DNA from: Nitrospirota bacterium
GTDB lineage: Bacteria > Nitrospirota > Nitrospiria > Nitrospirales > Nitrospiraceae
Reading direction: 5' to 3'
Assembly: GCA_020028195.1 (NCBI GenBank)
Contig: JAHWYE010000039.1
Span: forward strand, 1-9,870
DNA: 9,870 bases
This document shows positions 6,736 through 9,870 of the stretch, in pieces (within the stretch, counting starts at the first letter, position 1; each line of letters starts with the position of its first letter). The notes beneath the pieces are model-generated. The model searched no databases and was not told where the DNA came from. It saw only the letters and a program-made list of their open reading frames with translations. The position numbers and the translations under genes were made by a program.

Positions 6736-7251
6736 ATGCTCAAGTCACTGCTCATCAAGGCCGCCATGCTGGGAGCCACCGCTGCTCTGGTCCTATGGAT
6801 CGGTTGGCCGATCCCAATGGAGCCAGCCACTGACTCCCCACCTCCCACGTCCCACCAGCAGACGGCAGGACCGCAGGGCACTACAGAGCACGCTTCTGGT
6901 CCGGACCGGGCAGCGTCCGGCCGCGCCATCAACGAGGCACAGAGAACTAGTCAGACCGTCGTCATCCCCTCAACAAAAGTTGGCAAGCGGCTGGATATCA
7001 ACCGCGCAACGGTCGAGGAACTGCAAGGGCTCCCTGGAATCGGAGAGGTCTTGGCAAGACGAGTCGTGGAACGAAGAACGGCGAGAGGTTCATTCAGCAG
7101 AGTTGAAGATTTACTTGAAGTGAAAGGAATCGGGGAGAAGCGACTGAACAGCTTACGTCCGCTGATCTTAGTCGGCAATCCGACAACGACATCCAGTGCC
7201 ACAACTAGGTTGCCAGGAGTACCGGTTCCCCAAGATAAAGGTCGGCTGTGA
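6736..7251 (+). CDS. comEA: ComEA-type helix-hairpin-helix DNA-binding protein
   Basis: 171 residues. The ATG at 6736 has a GAGGGG site a few bases upstream and gives a clean N-terminal signal anchor (KSLLIKAAMLGATAALVLWI); a GTG at 6724 would add four residues. A flexible Pro/Ser/Thr/Gly-rich linker of about 55 residues follows. Residues about 86-148 are a double helix-hairpin-helix: LDINRATVEELQGLPGIG, then GSFSRVEDLLEVKGIGEKRL, the ComEA signature with both GIG hairpins. ComEA binds incoming double-stranded DNA outside the inner membrane and hands it to the ComEC channel, whose C-terminus lies at the left end of this window. The gene starts 13 bases after lpdA ends and overlaps tyrS by four bases (GTGA). 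A general HhH repair protein is unlikely because of the signal anchor. Confidence 0.88.
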   Translation: MLKSLLIKAAMLGATAALVLWIGWPIPMEPATDSPPPTSHQQTAGPQGTTEHASGPDRAASGRAINEAQRTSQTVVIPSTKVGKRLDINRATVEELQGLPGIGEVLARRVVERRTARGSFSRVEDLLEVKGIGEKRLNSLRPLILVGNPTTTSSATTRLPGVPVPQDKGRL

Positions 7252-8474
7252 GCGAACTTACTCGCCAGATGGATTTGATTCTTCGCGGCGCTGTGGAGGT
7301 CATTCTGCGAAATGAACTGGAAGCCAAGCTCGCCCGGTCACTAAAAGAGAAACGGCCCCTCCGGGTGAAGGCCGGCTTCGACCCAACCGCCCCTGATCTG
7401 CACCTTGGCCATACGGTTCTGATTCATAAGCTCAAACACTTCCAGGACCTCAGGCACCAGGTCATTTTTTTGATCGGCGACTTTACCGGAATGATTGGGG
7501 ACCCCACCGGTGTGTCCGAGACTCGCGTCGCGCTGACGAAAGAACAGGTGATCAAGAACGCCAGAACCTACGAGCGCCAGATCTTCAAGATACTCGACCC
7601 GAAGAAGACCAAGGTGGTCTTCAACAGCCGGTGGATGAATTCCATGAAGGCTGAGCAGTTAATCCAGCTCAGCGCGCGTTACAATGTAGCGCGCATGCTG
7701 GAGCGGGAAGACTTCTACAAGCGCTACCACGAGCAGAAGCCGATCAGCATCCATGAGTTCCTGTATCCCCTCATCCAGGGCTACGACTCGGTGGCGCTCA
7801 AAGCTGATGTGGAGTTGGGCGGGACAGACCAGAAGTTCAATCTGCTCGTGGGGCGGGACCTACAACGAGACTACGGGCAGGAGCCGCAAGTGGTTTTGAC
7901 CACGCCGCTCTTAGAAGGCACCGATGGGGTCAGGAAGATGAGCAAGAGTCTTGGGAACTACATCGCCCTGGAGGACACGCCGGCAGACAAGTTCGGCAAA
8001 CTCATGTCCATCAGCGACCAGCTCATGCTCCGGTATTATGAGCTGTTGACCACCGAGGATCTGGCCCTGGTGAAGACGACGCATCCTATGGAGGCGAAGC
8101 TGTCGCTGGCCGAGCAGATCGTGACGCGGTATCATGGGCAGAGAACTGCAGGCCAGGCAAAAGCGGATTTTCAGCAGAAATTCCGCGAACGCGAATTTCC
8201 CGTGCAGCCCGATGCGTACGTGACTTTGACCCAGGCCGATGTCGCCAATCCCGCCGAGCCAGCCCTGGGCATAGTGGACCTGGTGACCAAAACAGGATTA
8301 GTGCCGAGTAAAAGCGAAGCGCGGCGCTTAATCGTCCAAGGTGGCGTTGAGGTGGACAAACAGAAGAAGACTGATCCCAACGCCAGATTCACACTGATCC
8401 CAGGCCACCAGTACCGGCTACGAATCGGCAGAAGGAAATTTGCGATCGTTGAGTTTTATCGAGAACGAAACTGA
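7248..8474 (+). CDS. tyrS: Tyrosyl-tRNA synthetase
   Basis: 408 residues, full length. It attaches tyrosine to tRNA-Tyr. Class I markers are FDPTAPDLHLGHT, with the HIGH-type signature HLGH at 52-55, GDFTGMIGDPTG, the tyrosine-site region LIQGYDSVALKADVELGGTD, and RKMSKSLGN with KMSKS at 230-234. An S4 RNA-binding domain occupies about residues 345-405 (VPSKSEARRLIVQGGVEVD). The exact KMSKS and the length place it with the about 400-residue type rather than the E. coli-like KFGKT type. The start is GTG at 7248, overlapping the comEA stop as GTGA, so it probably depends on coupling and on the promoter before gcvH. No T-box or other tRNA-sensing leader is seen directly upstream, as there is no leader. 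Confidence 0.95.
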   Translation: MSELTRQMDLILRGAVEVILRNELEAKLARSLKEKRPLRVKAGFDPTAPDLHLGHTVLIHKLKHFQDLRHQVIFLIGDFTGMIGDPTGVSETRVALTKEQVIKNARTYERQIFKILDPKKTKVVFNSRWMNSMKAEQLIQLSARYNVARMLEREDFYKRYHEQKPISIHEFLYPLIQGYDSVALKADVELGGTDQKFNLLVGRDLQRDYGQEPQVVLTTPLLEGTDGVRKMSKSLGNYIALEDTPADKFGKLMSISDQLMLRYYELLTTEDLALVKTTHPMEAKLSLAEQIVTRYHGQRTAGQAKADFQQKFREREFPVQPDAYVTLTQADVANPAEPALGIVDLVTKTGLVPSKSEARRLIVQGGVEVDKQKKTDPNARFTLIPGHQYRLRIGRRKFAIVEFYRERN

Positions 8475-8485
8475 TCGTGCGTCCC

Positions 8486-8515
8486 TTGACTTGGCTTCAG
8501 AGGCCAGCGTAGGAT
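8486..8515 (+). promoter_or_regulatory. Sigma-70 promoter for tRNA-Gly
   Basis: TTGACT (8486-8491), an 18-base spacer and TAGGAT (8510-8515). The start would fall near 8522, leaving a leader of about 18 bases before the mature tRNA end at 8540. It sits directly after tyrS. Confidence 0.55.
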
Positions 8516-8539
8516 TCGAAGTGTCTTCGCATAAGAAGG

Positions 8540-8614
8540 GCGGGCGTAGCTCAGTGGTAGAGTCCTAGCTTCCCAAGCTAGTTGTCGCGGGTTCAAATCC
8601 CGTCGCCCGCTCCA
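8540..8614 (+). tRNA. tRNA-Gly (anticodon CCC)
   Basis: All four stems can be drawn. The acceptor GCGGGCG (8540-8546) pairs with CGCCCGC (8604-8610), followed by discriminator T and an encoded CCA. The D arm is GCTC/GAGT with loop AGTGGTA. The anticodon stem CTAGC/GCTAG carries loop TTCCCAA, anticodon CCC at 8572-8574, reading GGG glycine codons. The T arm is GCGGG/CCCGT with loop TTCAAAT. There are two G-T wobble pairs (D stem, T stem) and no mismatch. No T-run terminator is seen in the next 60 bases. Confidence 0.96.
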
Positions 8615-8770
8615 TATCACTTTCATTTGAACCTGCGACCGGGGGATGTAAAGCGGGTGAACCCCCTTCGTGGGGAGCACGCCAGGGACTGGCCACTTCG
8701 CGGGAGCCAAGGGTCGAGGTCAACACAGGAGGCTAGGGGAGTAAAAGGCGTTAGTGTGAGACCGCTTTCT
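8615..8770. other. Intergenic gap between tRNA-Gly and the minus-strand lipoprotein gene
   Basis: No gene is supported in this 156-base gap. A short GC-rich hairpin is possible near 8661-8675 (CCCC, CTTCGT loop, GGGG) without a T-run. Frames passing through come from the tRNA or from the antisense of the lipoprotein gene. Confidence 0.5.
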
Positions 8771-9142
8771 TCACGATGCCGGACTGAGGGTGCCAATCAC
8801 ACACCAAGGCGGCATGAGCTCACCGCCGTGACGGTGCACCTGATGGTCCCAGCGTCGGAGAACGGCTTGACTGTCAAATGTCAGCACGTATTCGTCGCAC
8901 CAAGCCCCCGATGCTTTGACGCGATCACCGTACTCATGGGCCCAAAACTGGTAGACCCAGACCGATCCTCCAGCTTCCAATGGCTTGGCCACCCGTGGCG
9001 GCCCCAGTTGCTGCCTGACCTCATCTTGTGTGGCATGATTCTGCGCAGTTCGGAGGTAGGCGGATTCTTTGGGCTCTACGAATGCACACCCGTTGAACAT
9101 CAGAGCTAAGCCGAGCGTCCACAGTCCCAGCACGCGTGTCAT
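8771..9142 (-). CDS. Small lipoprotein with SmpA/BamE-like domain
   Basis: 123 residues from the ATG at 9142, preceded on its strand by GTGAGG six bases away; a GTG at 9154 would add four residues. The N-terminus is a short signal (TRVLGLWTLGLALMFNGC) with a candidate lipid-attachment Cys19; Phe and Asn at -3 and -2 are atypical for a lipobox. The next segment, LRTAQNHATQDEVRQQLGPP, then GGSVWVYQFW, matches the helix-turn-strand start of the SmpA/OmlA (BamE) fold, in which a short acidic helix ends in LGxP and a hydrophobic strand follows. BamE itself is an outer-membrane assembly accessory, but this fold is found in many lipoproteins of unknown role, so I do not name it bamE. It is a single gene, divergent from the PilZ gene, probably read from the promoter at 9199-9229. 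Confidence 0.7.
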   Translation of the reverse strand: MTRVLGLWTLGLALMFNGCAFVEPKESAYLRTAQNHATQDEVRQQLGPPRVAKPLEAGGSVWVYQFWAHEYGDRVKASGAWCDEYVLTFDSQAVLRRWDHQVHRHGGELMPPWCVIGTLSPAS

Positions 9143-9198
9143 GGCGTACCTCACTTTCTGTGGTCTTGTTTCATCCGGAAATGCAAAGAATCTAGGTC

Positions 9199-9229
9199 AC
9201 TATAACAGATCGGAGAGGCCTGCTGCCAA
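9199..9229 (-). promoter_or_regulatory. Possible promoter for the minus-strand lipoprotein gene
   Basis: On the minus strand, TTGGCA (9229-9224) and TTATAG (9205-9200) are 18 bases apart; reading the -10 as TATAGT makes the spacer 19. The distance to the start at 9142 is about 50 bases. The spacing is a little long, so this is tentative. Confidence 0.35.
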
Positions 9230-9346
9230 GCGCCCTGAACCCATCTCTCGGTTGAACAAGATGGCCACTGGAATCAATTTCTTGGTGAAAACCCGGGCCT
9301 ACAAAGATATTCTTCCAGGGTTCCTAGCTCCTTTTTACAGGTTCTC

Positions 9347-9375
9347 TTGCCTGGATTGATTGATCGGGCTAGACT
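9347..9375 (+). promoter_or_regulatory. Sigma-70 promoter for the PilZ gene
   Basis: TTGCCT (9347-9352), a 17-base spacer containing GATTGATTGATC, then TAGACT (9370-9375). The start would lie near 9382, about 24 bases before the ATG, leaving room for the GAGTGGGG ribosome site. Confidence 0.5.
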
Positions 9376-9405
9376 TACTTCGTCACTTTACTGAGTGGGG
9401 ATACG

Positions 9406-9726
9406 ATGGAGTCGCGCAAGCACCTACGCGCCGCGGTTCAACTGCCTATTTCCTTTAAAGGCGACAGCATCTCTGGAGAGGGCGTCGTGTTCAATCTCTC
9501 GCTGGAAGGTTGTGCGGTCGGAAGTGACACGAGCATCAAACCAGGCTCCTACCTTCAGTTGCGCATTCAGACGTCTCAAGAAGAATTGCCGATAGAGGTG
9601 GAATTGTCAGCAGCGCGATGGTCAGAAGGGCGGGAGTTTGGACTCGAGTTTATCCGAATAAGGGCTGAGGAGCAAGAGCGACTGCGACAATTTGTCAAGA
9701 CCCTCGAGGCAGGAAACGGCTCTTGA
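9406..9726 (+). CDS. PilZ-domain c-di-GMP-binding protein
   Basis: 106 residues, a single stand-alone PilZ domain. The start at 9406 has GAGTGGGG five bases upstream. Both binding motifs are present: RKHLR at 4-8 (RxxxR) and NLSLEG (the [D/N]xSxxG motif) about 22 residues later, so it should bind cyclic di-GMP. The remainder is beta-rich (SYLQLRIQTS, IEVELSAARWSEGREFGLEF), ending in a C-terminal helix (EEQERLRQFVKTLEAG), as in other PilZ folds. It has its own promoter and runs toward the end of a GspE/PilB-type ATPase gene on the opposite strand 50 bases away. Pilus or secretion ATPases are known PilZ or c-di-GMP targets in other bacteria; a link here is inferred from position only. Confidence 0.9.
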   Translation: MESRKHLRAAVQLPISFKGDSISGEGVVFNLSLEGCAVGSDTSIKPGSYLQLRIQTSQEELPIEVELSAARWSEGREFGLEFIRIRAEEQERLRQFVKTLEAGNGS

Positions 9727-9776
9727 AGAAATACTGCGAGGCGCACGGCGATGCCAGCAGGGGCAAGACTGGTTAC

Positions 9777-9870
9777 TTATCTCATCGCCACCGCTTTGAC
9801 CTGCTTGTGCGTGGTATGACCCTGCAGGACTTTTTCGATTCCGTCTTGTAGCAGAGTGGTCATGCCTTGT
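9777..9870 (-). CDS. GspE/PilB-type secretion or pilus ATPase, C-terminal end only
   Basis: Only the last 30 residues are visible; the gene continues past the right edge. The minus-strand frame reads GMTTLLQDGIEKVLQG then HTTHKQVKAV, ending MR and a TAA stop (9779-9777). This matches the C-terminus of type II secretion/type IV pilus assembly ATPases (family pattern GMxTLxxDGxxKVxxGxTTxEEV). GspE, PilB and PilT cannot be told apart from this tail, although the K-VL-G-TT pattern is commoner in GspE/PilB than PilT. It converges on the PilZ gene with a 50-base gap, in which no T-run terminator is visible. Confidence 0.6.
   Translation of the reverse strand, partial: QGMTTLLQDGIEKVLQGHTTHKQVKAVAMR

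Noticed and set aside
8456..8710. Minus-strand 84-residue ORF containing RRDLNPRQLAWEARTLPLSY
   Set aside because: This is the antisense translation of the tRNA-Gly gene; such RRDLNPR...TLPLSYAR peptides are a well-known annotation artefact.
8582..9109. Plus-strand 175-residue ORF starting MSRVQIPSPAP
   Set aside because: The start lies inside the T-arm of the tRNA (another familiar tRNA artefact) and the rest is antisense to the minus-strand lipoprotein gene.

Overview
The window is a compact, GC-rich bacterial chromosome segment, mostly housekeeping with a few accessory surface and uptake genes. Gene content and protein style (a ComEC/ComEA pair, a TPR lipoprotein with a PgaB-like barrel, PilZ next to a GspE/PilB-type ATPase, gcvH-lpd, mtnA) and a palindromic intergenic element of a type I associate with Nitrospira genomes suggest Nitrospirota. 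This assignment is an inference from memory of such genomes and has not been checked by search.

Left part (1-1685): the C-terminal metallo-beta-lactamase domain of ComEC enters from the left edge. A non-coding gap with a perfect 8-bp-arm inverted repeat follows, then a small ribbon-helix-helix protein. A gene-poor stretch (1252-1562) leads to a 40-residue single-membrane-helix ORF that sits directly in front of mtnA.

Centre (1699-4725): mtnA (methylthioribose-1-phosphate isomerase) is followed by a near-consensus sigma-70 promoter driving ndk. The ndk gene overlaps a lipoprotein gene made of TPR-like helices and a PgaB C-terminal-type glycosidase barrel.

Right-centre (4722-8474): a second strong sigma-70 promoter, whose -35 box overlaps the stop codon of the preceding gene, is followed by a 119-bp palindromic repeat in the leader. 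Then come four tightly packed genes, gcvH, lpdA, comEA and tyrS, with 4-nt overlaps at gcvH/lpdA and comEA/tyrS. They link glycine cleavage/lipoamide chemistry, DNA uptake and tyrosine charging in one probable transcript.

Right end (8486-9870): tRNA-Gly(CCC) with its own promoter, a small SmpA/BamE-like lipoprotein on the minus strand, and a PilZ-domain c-di-GMP-binding protein with its own promoter. The last 30 residues of a GspE/PilB-type secretion/pilus ATPase enter on the minus strand from the right edge.

I see no phage, insertion sequence, CRISPR array or convincing new multi-gene system. The points most worth a second look are the TPR plus PgaB-like protein without a deacetylase domain, the palindromic element in the gcvH leader, the small membrane ORF before mtnA, and the PilZ gene next to the pilus/secretion ATPase.
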